This document shows positions 54,813 through 63,837 of a stretch of 64,000 bases of DNA, piece after piece. Every line of letters starts with the position of its first letter. Position 1 is the first letter of the stretch. The notes below the pieces were generated by a model. It was given only the letters and a program-made list of their open reading frames with translations. It did not search any database and was not told the origin of the DNA. Source of the DNA: Dermatobacter hominis (lineage in GTDB: Bacteria > Actinomycetota > Acidimicrobiia > Acidimicrobiales > Microtrichaceae); the NCBI RefSeq assembly GCF_020715685.1, contig NZ_CP085840.1:992001-1056000 (forward strand), given 5' to 3'. The translations under genes were made by a program, and so were the position numbers.

Positions 54813-56459
54813 GCGGTACCCGGTGACGGTCGGCAGGCTGACGTCGATCGTGGTGAGGTCCACGGTGCCGCCCAGGCGGGGCACGCCGTACAGCGTCGTG
54901 GTGGCCACCACCTGCAGCACCAGGTCCGACTCCGGCGTCACCTTGTGGGCCACGACCTCGAGCGGGACCTCGACCTCGTGCTCCTGGCCGTCGAGCGTCA
55001 CCGGGATCGGGGTGATCTGGTTGCCGACCACCAGCCCGCTGGTCCGGTCGACGAGCTGGGCGAACAGGCGGGTGGGCCGGTCGCCCTCGGCGACGCTCCC
55101 CCGGTACGTCAGCGTCAGCTCGGGGGCGCCGAGCACCATCGCCTCGCGGTCGACCGGGATCGGCACCTCGACGGAGCGGGCGGCCGGCGACGGGATGATG
55201 TCGCCCGCGACGCCCGACAGGACGTCCTCCTTGCCGGCGGGGACGGTCGCGGGGCCGGACCCACCGCCGACGGCGAGCTCGAGCGTGCCGGAGCCCTCGG
55301 CCGTGATCGGCTCGCCTGCGGGCAGCGGGTAGTCGTCGCCGACGTAGCGGGCGCCGTCCTGGTCGAGGAAGTCGAAGCGCGGCCCGGTGTCGACCGACTC
55401 GTCGCGCTTCACGTAGCGGTCGAGCCACTGGACCATGCGGTCGACCATCCGCTGCGGGTCGCCCTTCTCGGTCAGGCAGGTGCCGTGGCCGCCGCAGAAC
55501 CAGTACATCGAGACCGGGGTGTCCGCGTCGCGCAGCATCCGGTAGTTGGTGACGTCCTCGTCGAGCGTGAAGAGCGTGTCGACGGTGCCGCCGACGACCA
55601 TCGTGGGCGCGTCGATGCCGGCGACCGCGTCCGCCGGCCCGCGGTCGAGGAACCACTCCTTCTGCTCGTCGGTGAGCACGCCGTTGACCAGGCCCTGCTG
55701 GTTGGCCTGCGTGATGATGGGGTCGAGGGTCGCCCGCGACGCCACCGCGCTGAGGATCTGGGCCCAGCCCTGCTTGTAGGTGTCGTCCTTGTAGAGCGAC
55801 GTGCCGAGCGAGTGCCACGCGATGATCGGCACGATCGCGTCGACGCGGCAGTCGATCGCCGCGGTGACGAGCTGGATGCCGCCGCCGTAGGACCCGCCGA
55901 CCATGCCCACGGCGGGGTCGCCGGTGGCGTCGAGCTGCGCCTCGGGTCGAGCCGCCACCCAGGACAGGAGCTGCTGCACGTCGCGGCCCTCGAAGTCTGC
56001 GGAGTCGACCTGGGCCGAGCCGCCGGACTCGCCGAAGCCGCGCGGGTCCCAGGTGAGGACGTTGTAGCCGGCGCCGCGCAGGGTCGCGATGTTGACCGCG
56101 CCGAGGACGCCGACGGCGTCCACGTCGGTGTCGCCGGCCATCCCCCAGCCCGGCCCCATGAGGACCGTCGGGCTCGGTCCGGTCGCGCCCTCGACCGGGA
56201 ACCAGTGGGCCCGGATCGTCGTGCCGTCGAACGAGGTGACGTCGACGTCGCTCGTCGAGCCGGGCACGGGCGCCGACGCGACCTCGACGGCCTCGGGCTC
56301 GCAGGTCGCCGGTTCGCTCGTCGTCGTGGTCGTCGCCTCGTCCGGCGCGCCACCCGCCTCGTCGTCGGAGGACGAGCACGCCCCCGCCACTGCGAGGACC
56401 GCCGCCACCACGGCGATCCCGATCACGCGTCGTCGTCCCACCGTTGCCCCTGCTCCCAT
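54804..56459 (-). CDS. CocE/NonD (S15-type) alpha/beta hydrolase lipoprotein
   Basis: A 551-aa exported hydrolase. Signal peptide with lipobox AGA-C at about residue 30, then a Thr/Ser/acidic linker. Hydrolase: VLMGPGWGMAG (oxyanion), VLTWDPRGFGESGG, elbow VGGSYGGGIQLVTA (Ser at about 188), an acid in VVGGTVDTLF, and FCGGHGTCL (His). A C-terminal jelly-roll domain (VEVPIPVDREAMVLGAPELT) is that of the X-Pro dipeptidyl-peptidase/cocaine esterase family. It overlaps trmD by one base (TGATG) and is inserted between rplS and trmD, where it usually does not occur. Confidence 0.82.
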   Translation of the reverse strand: MGAGATVGRRRVIGIAVVAAVLAVAGACSSSDDEAGGAPDEATTTTTSEPATCEPEAVEVASAPVPGSTSDVDVTSFDGTTIRAHWFPVEGATGPSPTVLMGPGWGMAGDTDVDAVGVLGAVNIATLRGAGYNVLTWDPRGFGESGGSAQVDSADFEGRDVQQLLSWVAARPEAQLDATGDPAVGMVGGSYGGGIQLVTAAIDCRVDAIVPIIAWHSLGTSLYKDDTYKQGWAQILSAVASRATLDPIITQANQQGLVNGVLTDEQKEWFLDRGPADAVAGIDAPTMVVGGTVDTLFTLDEDVTNYRMLRDADTPVSMYWFCGGHGTCLTEKGDPQRMVDRMVQWLDRYVKRDESVDTGPRFDFLDQDGARYVGDDYPLPAGEPITAEGSGTLELAVGGGSGPATVPAGKEDVLSGVAGDIIPSPAARSVEVPIPVDREAMVLGAPELTLTYRGSVAEGDRPTRLFAQLVDRTSGLVVGNQITPIPVTLDGQEHEVEVPLEVVAHKVTPESDLVLQVVATTTLYGVPRLGGTVDLTTIDVSLPTVTGYRPA

Positions 56460-57202
56460 CACGATCCCCCCGACCCGTCCGGGTCGGAGGTGAACTCTGC
56501 CAGGAGCCGGCGCTCCTCGTCTGTCATCCCCCCGCGCGCCTCGATCAGGTCGGGCCGGTGCTCGAGGGTCCGGGCCAGCGCGGCGGCCCGTCGCCACCGC
56601 GCCACGCGCCCGTGGTCACCGGATCGCAGCACGGCGGGCACCTCCCAGCTGCGGAACTCCGCCGGCCGGGTGTACTGCGGGTGCTCGAGCAACCCCTCGG
56701 AGAACGACTCCTCGTCCGCCGAGGTGTCGTTGCCCATCACGCCGGGCACGAGCCTCCCGACCGCCTCGAGCACGACCATCGCCGCCACCTCGCCGCCGGC
56801 GAGCACGACGTCGCCCACCGAGAGCTCGCCGTCGACCAGGTGCGTCCGGACGCGGTCGTCGACGCCCTCGTAGCGCCCGCACAGCAGCGAGAAGCCGTCC
56901 AGCGCGGCGAGCTCCCGGGCGAAGGGCTGGTCGAGCGTCCGGCCACCGGGCCCGAGCAGGAACAGCGGCCGGGGCGGCCGCTCGCGCTCGACGGTGTCGA
57001 ACACCGGGCCGGGCGTCAGCACCATGCCGGCGCCCCCGCCGAACGGCGCGTCGTCGACGGTCCGGTGCACGTCGGTGGTCGCGTCGCGGAGGTCGTGGAC
57101 CCGCACGTCGAGCAGGCCCCGCTCCCGGGCCTTGCCCAGCAGGCTCTGCCCGGCGAAGTCCCGCACCATCGCCGGGAAGATCGTGATGACGTCGATGCGC
57201 AC
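56459..57202 (-). CDS. trmD: tRNA (guanine(37)-N1)-methyltransferase
   Basis: Methylates G37 of certain tRNAs; 247 aa, SPOUT knot. Motifs: MRIDVITIFP, PFGGGAGMVLTPGPV, LGPGGRTLDQPFARELA, LLCGRYEGVDDRVR, SVGDVVLAGGEVAAMVVLEA and GLLEHPQYTRP. ATG start, 14 bases after rimM. Confidence 0.96.
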   Translation of the reverse strand: MRIDVITIFPAMVRDFAGQSLLGKARERGLLDVRVHDLRDATTDVHRTVDDAPFGGGAGMVLTPGPVFDTVERERPPRPLFLLGPGGRTLDQPFARELAALDGFSLLCGRYEGVDDRVRTHLVDGELSVGDVVLAGGEVAAMVVLEAVGRLVPGVMGNDTSADEESFSEGLLEHPQYTRPAEFRSWEVPAVLRSGDHGRVARWRRAAALARTLEHRPDLIEARGGMTDEERRLLAEFTSDPDGSGGS

Positions 57203-57216
57203 GGCGCGTCCCGCCG

Positions 57217-57699
57217 TCAGGACCCGAGCTCGAAGAGGCCGTCGGGCACCTCGACGTGCACCACCCCGTCGGCCGGGCCGTCCACGACGAACACGACGGG
57301 CACGAGGGCACCCGAGTCGAGGACGAGCAGGTCAGCGGCGGGGTTCTCCTGGACCGCGGTGACCTCGCCCCGGTCGACGCCGTCGGCGCTCACGACCCGG
57401 CAGCCGACCAGCTCGTGGACCCAGAGCTCGTCGGGGTCGTCGAGCGGCTCGGCGCGCAGCACGAGCCCGCGGAGCGCCTCGGCGGCGGTGCGGTCGTCGT
57501 GGCCGGCGAAGCGCACGAGCCAGCGGTCGCCGTGGCGTCGCGACGACGCGACCTCGAGGTCGCCGGCGTCGGTGCTCAGCACGGAGCCGGGGGCGAGGCG
57601 CTCGTCCCGGTTCGAGACGAGCGCGACGTTGACCTCGCCGTTCAGCCCGTGCGCCTTGGCGATGCGGCCGATCTCGAGGAGGGGTCCGGCCTCGGTCAG
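57217..57699 (-). CDS. rimM: 16S rRNA processing protein RimM, non-standard start
   Basis: A 160-aa 30S maturation factor. LLEIGRIAKAHGLNGEVNVALVSNRDERLAPGS is the N-terminal beta barrel. The C-terminal PRC barrel has DELWVHELVGCRVVSADGVDRGEVTAV, DLLVLDSG and VPVVFVVDG. No ATG, GTG or TTG lies in frame before LLEIG; the nearest start-like codon is CTG at 57699. Either CTG is used or a base is missing nearby. A GTG at 57582 would cut the N-terminal domain and is not the true start. Confidence 0.85.
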   Translation of the reverse strand: MTEAGPLLEIGRIAKAHGLNGEVNVALVSNRDERLAPGSVLSTDAGDLEVASSRRHGDRWLVRFAGHDDRTAAEALRGLVLRAEPLDDPDELWVHELVGCRVVSADGVDRGEVTAVQENPAADLLVLDSGALVPVVFVVDGPADGVVHVEVPDGLFELGS

Positions 57700-57730
57700 G
57701 GTGCCGGGTCCAGTGCGAGCGCTCCCCGAC

Positions 57731-58048
57731 TCAGTCGAGGAACTCGACGTCGACCTCGACGCCGTCGTGGGCGGCGGCGGCGCGGGTGACCGTGCGGATC
57801 GCGTTCGCCATGCGGCCGCGCTTGCCGATGATGCGGCCCATGTCGCCGTCGGCGACGCGCAGGTTGACCTGCGGGCGACGGCCCTTCTCGTCGATGTCCA
57901 CGCGGACCTCGTCCGGGACGTCGACGAGCGACCTGGCGATGTGCTCGAGCACCGCCGCAGCGTGCTCGGGACGGGGCTCGTCGTCCTCGTCGAGCTCCAC
58001 CTCGACCTCGACCTCGTCGGTCGCGGCGTCGACCTGCTCGTCGGTCAC
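57731..58048 (-). CDS. khpA: KH-domain RNA-binding protein KhpA
   Basis: A 105-aa protein. An acidic N-terminus (30 residues) is followed by a type II KH domain: [41 protein letters not shown] (the GxxG loop IGKRG). It partners KhpB in other bacteria. GTG start overlaps the rpsP stop (GTGA). It is the usual neighbour of rpsP and rimM. Confidence 0.93.
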   Translation of the reverse strand: MTDEQVDAATDEVEVEVELDEDDEPRPEHAAAVLEHIARSLVDVPDEVRVDIDEKGRRPQVNLRVADGDMGRIIGKRGRMANAIRTVTRAAAAHDGVEVDVEFLD

Positions 58049-58317
58049 TTCTTGGCCTTCGCGGACTGGAACTCGTCCCAGGCGCCCGAGATCTGGAGCA
58101 GCTTCTGCACCCGCTCCGAGGGCTGCGCGCCCTTCTGGAGCCAGTCGACGGCCTTCTCGTTGTCGACGGTGACGGCGGACGGCTCACGCCGGGGGTCGTA
58201 GGTGCCCACGACCTCGATGAACCGGCCGTCGCGCGGGGAACGGGAGTCGGCGGCGACGATGCGGTAGGTGGGCTGCTTCTTCTTGCCCATCCGCATGAGG
58301 CGGAGTCGAACGGCCAC
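58045..58317 (-). CDS. rpsP: 30S ribosomal protein S16
   Basis: A 90-aa ribosomal protein: [40 protein letters not shown] and [18 protein letters not shown]. The GTG follows AAGAAGGACCAACCC. It is first in the rpsP-khpA-rimM-trmD block and follows ffh after a 197-base gap. Confidence 0.97.
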   Translation of the reverse strand: MAVRLRLMRMGKKKQPTYRIVAADSRSPRDGRFIEVVGTYDPRREPSAVTVDNEKAVDWLQKGAQPSERVQKLLQISGAWDEFQSAKAKK

Positions 58318-58514
58318 GGGTTGGTCCTTCTTGTTGTGGTCTGGGTCCTGTCCGGAGCAGGACCGTCTGATGCGAGCGTCGTCCTGGTCGGCTCCGCGGG
58401 GTGCGTGCAGCACGCGGCGCGGCCCGGTCGCAGGGCAGCCGTCCATGATGGTCGCCCGGAGCGGCGGAGGCAAGCTCCCCCGCCCGACCGGCCGGCGCCG
58501 GGGCGTCGGCGGGA

Positions 58515-59987
58515 TCAGGACAGCTTCGGGAACCCGCCGCCCTTGGGCAGCTGGGACTCCATCTCCTCGAGCGTCGGCAGGGCGAAGGCGGCCCTGTTGA
58601 CCTTCGCCGGCCCCTTGGCGGTCACGCGCCCGCCCTTCTTCGCCTTCTTGCCGCCGCCCTTCTTGCCCTTGCGGCGCCGAGGGGTCTTGCCCATCTCCTT
58701 CATCATCTGGCGCATCTGCTTGAACTGGGTGATGAGCTGGGTGACCTCGGTCGGCGAGGTGCCCGAACCCTTGGCGATGCGGGTGCGGCGGGAGCCGTCG
58801 ATCACGTCGGGCTCGACTCGCTCGGCGGGCGTCATCGACTTGATGATCGCCTCGACGTGGGCGATCTGGCGGTCGTCGATCTCGACGTCGCGCACCTCCT
58901 TGGGCACGCCGGGCAGCATCGACATGACGCCGGAGAGCGGACCCATCTTCTTGAGGGCCTGCATCTGGTCGAGGAAGTCGTCGAGCGTGAAGGTGCCGTC
59001 GAGGAGCCTGGAGGCCGCGGCCTCGGCCTCCTCCTGCTCGAAGGCGGACTCCGCCTTCTCGATCAGGGTCGCGAGGTCGCCCTCGCCCAGGATCCGGCCG
59101 GCGAGGCGGTCGGGGTGGAAGAGGTCGAAGTCCTCGAGCTTCTCGCCGGTCGATGCGAAGGCGATCGGGCGGCCGACCACCTCCTTGACCGACAGCGCGG
59201 CGCCGCCGCGGGCGTCGCCGTCGAGCTTGGTCAGGATGACGGCGTCGAGCTCGAGCGTCTGGTGGAACGACTCGGCGACGGTGACGGCGTCCTGGCCGGT
59301 CATCGCGTCGACGACGAGGAACGTGTAGTCGGGGTCGAGCGAGTCCGAGATCTGCCGGACCTGCTCCATCATCTCGGCGTCGATCGCGAGGCGGCCGGCG
59401 GTGTCGACGATGAGCACGTCGCGGCCGCGGCGCCGGGCCTCCTCGACCGCCCCCTGCGCGACGGCGACCGGGTCGCCCTGGCCCGAGGCCACGACGTCGT
59501 CCTCGGCGGACCACACCGGCACGTCGATCTGGGCGCCCAGGGTGCGCAGCTGCTGGACGGCAGCCGGTCGCTGGAGGTCGGCGCCGACCAGGATCGGGTT
59601 GCGGCCCTGCGCCTTGAACCAGCGGGCGAGCTTGGCGGAGTTGGTCGTCTTGCCGGAGCCCTGCAGGCCGGCCATCAGCACGATCGTGGGGGGCTTCGAC
59701 GCATAGGTGATCCGGAGCGTCTCGCCACCGAGGGTCTCGGTGAGCTCCTCGAGGACGATCTTCTTGACCTGCAGCGCGGGGTTCAGCGCCTGCGACAGGT
59801 CCTCGCCGACCGCACGCTCGCGGATGCGGGCCAGCATCGACCGGACCACGGTGAGGTTGACGTCCGCCTCGAGCAGGGCGAGGCGGATCTCCCGGAGGAC
59901 CTCGTCGACGTCGGCCTCGGACAGGCGGCCCTTGCCGCGGAGCCGGGTGAAGATGCCGTCGAAGCGGTCGGACAGTGACTCGAACAT
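58515..59987 (-). CDS. ffh: signal recognition particle protein Ffh
   Basis: The SRP GTPase, 490 aa. The N domain ([18 protein letters not shown]) is followed by the G domain: [49 protein letters not shown], then the Met-rich M domain ([32 protein letters not shown]), and a Lys/Gly-rich RNA-binding tail. No RNA partner (4.5S) gene is seen in the window. Confidence 0.97.
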   Translation of the reverse strand: MFESLSDRFDGIFTRLRGKGRLSEADVDEVLREIRLALLEADVNLTVVRSMLARIRERAVGEDLSQALNPALQVKKIVLEELTETLGGETLRITYASKPPTIVLMAGLQGSGKTTNSAKLARWFKAQGRNPILVGADLQRPAAVQQLRTLGAQIDVPVWSAEDDVVASGQGDPVAVAQGAVEEARRRGRDVLIVDTAGRLAIDAEMMEQVRQISDSLDPDYTFLVVDAMTGQDAVTVAESFHQTLELDAVILTKLDGDARGGAALSVKEVVGRPIAFASTGEKLEDFDLFHPDRLAGRILGEGDLATLIEKAESAFEQEEAEAAASRLLDGTFTLDDFLDQMQALKKMGPLSGVMSMLPGVPKEVRDVEIDDRQIAHVEAIIKSMTPAERVEPDVIDGSRRTRIAKGSGTSPTEVTQLITQFKQMRQMMKEMGKTPRRRKGKKGGGKKAKKGGRVTAKGPAKVNRAAFALPTLEEMESQLPKGGGFPKLS

Positions 59988-60140
59988 CGGGAGCCAACGC
60001 TACCGGTCCCACCCGACCGGCCGGCAACGCCGGACCGTGACCTCGGGCGGGCCGCCCGGGTCGGCACCGATGGCGACGGGCAGAGGGCGAGGGGGAACGG
60101 CGAGGGGGAACATCGTGGCGCCCGCGGCGTTGCAGGGGTC

Positions 60141-60800
60141 GTGCACATCGACATCTGGTCCGACATGGTCTGCCCCTGGTGCTACCTGGGCTCCCGACGC
60201 CTGGGCGCCGCCCTCGACCGCTTCGCCGAGGCCCACCCCGACCAGCCGGTCACCGTGCGCTGGCGGGCGTTCGAGCTCGATCCGGGCGCGCCGCCCGAGC
60301 CGCAGGAGCTGCGACCGGCGCTCGAGAAGAAGTACGGCGCCGGGTCGTTCGACGCCATGACCGGACGGCTCGTCTCGCTCGGCGGGCCCGAGGGCATCGA
60401 CTACCGGTTCGACATCGCCCAGCGCGTCAACACCTTCGACGCCCACCGGCTCGTCGCCTGGGCTGCGACCGTCGAGCCCGACGACGGCGAGGGCAGCCCG
60501 CAGGACCGCCTGGTGGAGCGGATCTTCCACGCCTACTTCACCGACGGCGCCGACGTCTCGGACCACGACGTGCTCGCCGACCTGGCCGAGGGCGCCGGGC
60601 TCGACCGCGACGTCGCGGCCGAGGTGCTCGCATCGGGTGCCTTCGCCGACGAGGTCCGGACCGAGGAGTCCGGTGCCCGGACGCGCGACATCACCGGGGT
60701 GCCGGCCGTCGTCATCGACGACCGCGTGCTGGTGCCCGGCGCCCAGGAGGTCGAGACCTTCCTCCGGGTGCTCGAGAAGGTCGCTGCCACCCCCGCCTGA
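60141..60800 (+). CDS. DsbA-family oxidoreductase (FrnE-like)
   Basis: A cytoplasmic thioredoxin-fold protein of 219 aa, with the redox pair C11-P-W-C14 ([13 protein letters not shown]) and the helical insert of the DsbA/HCCA isomerase family. [21 protein letters not shown] near the end has the cis-Pro (VP). Relatives are the FrnE proteins of polyketide clusters or stress responses. GTG start. It lies opposite ffh. Confidence 0.85.
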   Translation: MHIDIWSDMVCPWCYLGSRRLGAALDRFAEAHPDQPVTVRWRAFELDPGAPPEPQELRPALEKKYGAGSFDAMTGRLVSLGGPEGIDYRFDIAQRVNTFDAHRLVAWAATVEPDDGEGSPQDRLVERIFHAYFTDGADVSDHDVLADLAEGAGLDRDVAAEVLASGAFADEVRTEESGARTRDITGVPAVVIDDRVLVPGAQEVETFLRVLEKVAATPA

Positions 60801-60822
60801 GCGGGCGTTCCCGACATCCCCC

Positions 60823-60851
60823 TTGACGTGGTGTCGACGCGGGTGCATATT
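60823..60851 (+). promoter_or_regulatory. promoter of the ArsR-SRPBCC operon
   Basis: TTGACG (60823-60828), 17 bases, CATATT (60846-60851) is a good sigma-70-type promoter. It gives a predicted start near 60858. The operator overlaps it directly downstream. Confidence 0.6.
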
Positions 60852-60884
60852 CAACCTGTCAGTTGATCAACCGTTGAGTTGAAT
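60849..60884. promoter_or_regulatory. candidate ArsR operator
   Basis: ATTCAAC (60849) and GTTGAAT (60878) are inverse repeats, and GTTGATCAAC (60862-60871) is a perfect 10-bp palindrome between them. The cluster of GTTGA half-sites covers the predicted transcription start, as for a self-repressing ArsR protein. Confidence 0.6.
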
Positions 60885-60970
60885 GCTCCGAGGGACGATG
60901 CCTTGGAGGACGCAGCGGTCGATCAGGGACCCGACACGGCAGACGGATCGACGGACGGAGGAGGTGCGAC

Positions 60971-61348
<378 letters not shown>

Positions 61349-61406
61349 CCCGCACCACCACCGACCGACACCACCCGGCGACGACCGGGGGACGAAAGGC
61401 ACCGAC

Positions 61407-61913
61407 ATGACCACCACCGAGACCCACGAGATCAACGGCACCCACATCGAGACCGTCGTCGACCCCGACACCGACCTCGCGACGATCACCTTCACCCGCG
61501 TCTACGAGGCACCGCCGGAGCTGCTCTTCGAGTGCCTCACCACGCCCGAGCACCTCGCCGGCTTCTGGGGACCCGAGGGCACGACGACGCCGCTCGAGAA
61601 CATCACCGTCGACCTGCGCATCGGCGGGCTCTTCGAGACGATCATGGTCGACGACCAGTCGGGCGAGCAGTACCCGTCTCGGGGCCGGTTCACCGTGATC
61701 GACCCTCCGCGCGAGCTGGCGTTCGCCGAGGACGTGGCCGGCGTCGAGTTCCGGACCACGATGCGGTTCGAGGACATGGGCGACGGGCGCACGCGCTCGG
61801 TGTCGATCCAGGAGAACGTCCCGGCGATGTTCCGCTCCGCCGAGTCGCGCGAGGGCATGACCTCGAGCTTCGTCCGCCTCGACCGGTACCTCGCCGGGCT
61901 CGCCGCCGGCTGA
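61407..61913 (+). CDS. SRPBCC / AHSA1-like domain protein
   Basis: A 168-aa START-fold protein: FTRVYEAPPELLFECLTTPEHLAGFWGPEG, VDLRIGGLFETIM, GRFTVIDPPRELAFAED and a C-terminal helix. It is a ligand-binding domain without catalytic residues known. It stands 58 bases behind the ArsR gene; such pairs are believed to be co-regulated and the ligand of the SRPBCC protein to be linked to the ArsR signal. Confidence 0.85.
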   Translation: MTTTETHEINGTHIETVVDPDTDLATITFTRVYEAPPELLFECLTTPEHLAGFWGPEGTTTPLENITVDLRIGGLFETIMVDDQSGEQYPSRGRFTVIDPPRELAFAEDVAGVEFRTTMRFEDMGDGRTRSVSIQENVPAMFRSAESREGMTSSFVRLDRYLAGLAAG

Positions 61914-61988
61914 GCGGTCCGCGGACGGCGGCGATGGGACGCCGTCGGGGTGGCAGCGGCCGCCCCGACGGCGTCTACCCTGTCGCCC

Positions 61989-63155
61989 GTGTCCGGAACG
62001 GAAGGTGCCGCCCCGCCCGTCCTGCTGACGCCGGGGCCGCTCACCACCACCGAGCGCACCCGCCGGGCGGCCACCGTGGACCTCGGCTCCTGGGACCGGG
62101 ACTTCAACGACCTCACCGCCGACGTGTGCCGCCGGCTGCTGGCCGCCTCGGGCGCGACCCGCGAGCTGGTCTGCGTCCCGCTGCAGGGATCGGGGACGTT
62201 CGCCGTCGAGGCCGCCGTGCGGACCCTGGTCCCCCACGGCGGCACCGTCGTCGTGGTCGTCAACGGCGCCTACGGCCGCCGCATCGCGACGATGGCCGAG
62301 CAGGCCGGCCGCTCCGTCGTGGTCCTCGAGTGCGACTGGGACCGGGCGCCCGAGGTCGCCGAGCTGGCTGCCGTCCTCGACCGGTACCCGGCGGCGACGC
62401 ACGTGGCGGTCGTGCACTGCGAGACCTCGACCGGGCTCCTCAACCCCGTCCACGCCCTGGCCGACGTGGCGCTCGCCGCCGGGCGCCGGCTCGTCGTCGA
62501 CGCCATGAGCTCGTTCGGCGTGCTCGACGCCGCGGTCGACCACCCGGCGGTCGACGCGGTCGTGGCGGCGTCCGGGAAGTGCCTCGAGGGCCTCCCCGGC
62601 ATGGGCTTCGTCCTGCTGCCCCCCGAGGTGCTCGTCGCGAGTGCGGGCAACTCCGACTCGCTGTCGCTCGACCTCGTCGACCAGCGCACGTACATGGACC
62701 GCACCGGCCAGTGGCGCTACACCCCACCGACGCACGTCGTCGCCGCGCTGCGCGAGGCGCTCGTCCAGTACGACGAGGAGGGCGGTGGGCCGGCCCGCCA
62801 CGAGCGGTACTCGGCGAACAGCGCCGCGCTCAGCGCCGGCATGGCCGCGCTCGGGTTCCGCCAGTACCTCGACGAGGCGCTGCGGACGCCGATCATCCAC
62901 ACGTTCCACGCCCCCGAGCACCCGGCCTGGTCCTTCGACGAGCTGTACGAACTCGTCCGGGCGCGCGGCTTCATCCTCTACCCGGGGAAGCTCACGACCG
63001 AGGAGACGTTCCGCGTCGGCTGCATCGGCGCGATCACGCCCGACGTGCTCACCGCCGCGGTCGACGCCATCGGGGCCGCGCTCGCGGAGATGGGGATCCC
63101 GGTGCCGCTCGAGGGACGGCGGACCGTCGACGACGCGGAGGCAGCGAGCGCATGA
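61989..63155 (+). CDS. phnW: 2-aminoethylphosphonate-pyruvate transaminase
   Basis: A PLP class-V aminotransferase of 388 aa; converts 2-aminoethylphosphonate to phosphonoacetaldehyde. It matches the family along its length: LLTPGPLTTTERTRRAA, SWDRDFN, VPLQGSGTFAVEA, VVNGAYGRRI, VHCETSTGLLNPV, VDAMSSFG, K197 in AASGKCLEGLPG (PLP lysine), and ILYPGKLTTEETFRVGCIG. GTG 61989 is preferred to GTG 61950. The stop overlaps the next gene (ATGA). Confidence 0.92.
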   Translation: MSGTEGAAPPVLLTPGPLTTTERTRRAATVDLGSWDRDFNDLTADVCRRLLAASGATRELVCVPLQGSGTFAVEAAVRTLVPHGGTVVVVVNGAYGRRIATMAEQAGRSVVVLECDWDRAPEVAELAAVLDRYPAATHVAVVHCETSTGLLNPVHALADVALAAGRRLVVDAMSSFGVLDAAVDHPAVDAVVAASGKCLEGLPGMGFVLLPPEVLVASAGNSDSLSLDLVDQRTYMDRTGQWRYTPPTHVVAALREALVQYDEEGGGPARHERYSANSAALSAGMAALGFRQYLDEALRTPIIHTFHAPEHPAWSFDELYELVRARGFILYPGKLTTEETFRVGCIGAITPDVLTAAVDAIGAALAEMGIPVPLEGRRTVDDAEAASA

Positions 63156-63832
63156 GGACCGAGATCGTGGTGATGGACATGGCCGGGACGACCGTGGCCG
63201 ACGACGGCCTGGTCGTGGCCGCCTTCACCGAGGCCGTGCGGACGCTCGGCATCACCCCGGACCACGAACGGTTCCCGGCGATGATGGACCACGTCCTCGC
63301 CACGATGGGCGAGTCGAAGCTCACGGTGTTCAGAGCGCTGTTCGAGGGGGACGAGGAGCTCGCCCGCTCCGCCAACGCAGCGTTCGAGGACGCCTACGCC
63401 GACCTCGTCGACGACGGTCGCTGCGAGGCGCTGCCGGGCGCGGCCGAGACGATCACCGCGCTGCAGGAGCGGGGCCTGCGGGTCGCGCTCACCACGGGCT
63501 TCGCGCCGCGCACCCGGGACGCCATCCTCGCCGCCCTGGGCTGGGACGGGCTGGTGGAGCTCGCCCTCTCCCCCGCCGACGTCGGCGGGCGGGGGCGCCC
63601 CTACCCCGACCTCAACCTCACCGCGCTGCTCCGCCTGGGCGCGACCGACGTGCGGGCCGTCGCCACCGTCGGCGACACCGCCTTCGACGTGCTCGCCGGC
63701 CTCTCCGCCGGCGCCGGCGTCGTCGCCGGCGTGCTCAGCGGTGCCCACGACCGCCCGACCCTCCAGGCGGCCGGCGCGCACCACGTCATCGACGCGGTGT
63801 CGGACCTGCCGCCGCTGCTCCACCTCGACTGA
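63152..63832 (+). CDS. phosphonatase-like HAD hydrolase (PhnX-like)
   Basis: A 226-aa HAD-family hydrolase coupled to phnW by ATGA. Motifs: VVMDMAGTTV (nucleophile D9), a cap with MMDHVLATMGESKLTVFRAL containing K56, ALTTGFAP (motif II) and VGDTAFDVLAGLSAG (motif III/IV). The DMAGTT motif resembles phosphonoacetaldehyde hydrolase, and K56 aligns with the Schiff-base Lys of PhnX. By position it is the likely next step, releasing phosphate and acetaldehyde. Confidence 0.8.
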   Translation: MRTEIVVMDMAGTTVADDGLVVAAFTEAVRTLGITPDHERFPAMMDHVLATMGESKLTVFRALFEGDEELARSANAAFEDAYADLVDDGRCEALPGAAETITALQERGLRVALTTGFAPRTRDAILAALGWDGLVELALSPADVGGRGRPYPDLNLTALLRLGATDVRAVATVGDTAFDVLAGLSAGAGVVAGVLSGAHDRPTLQAAGAHHVIDAVSDLPPLLHLD

Positions 63833-63837
63833 CCGAC

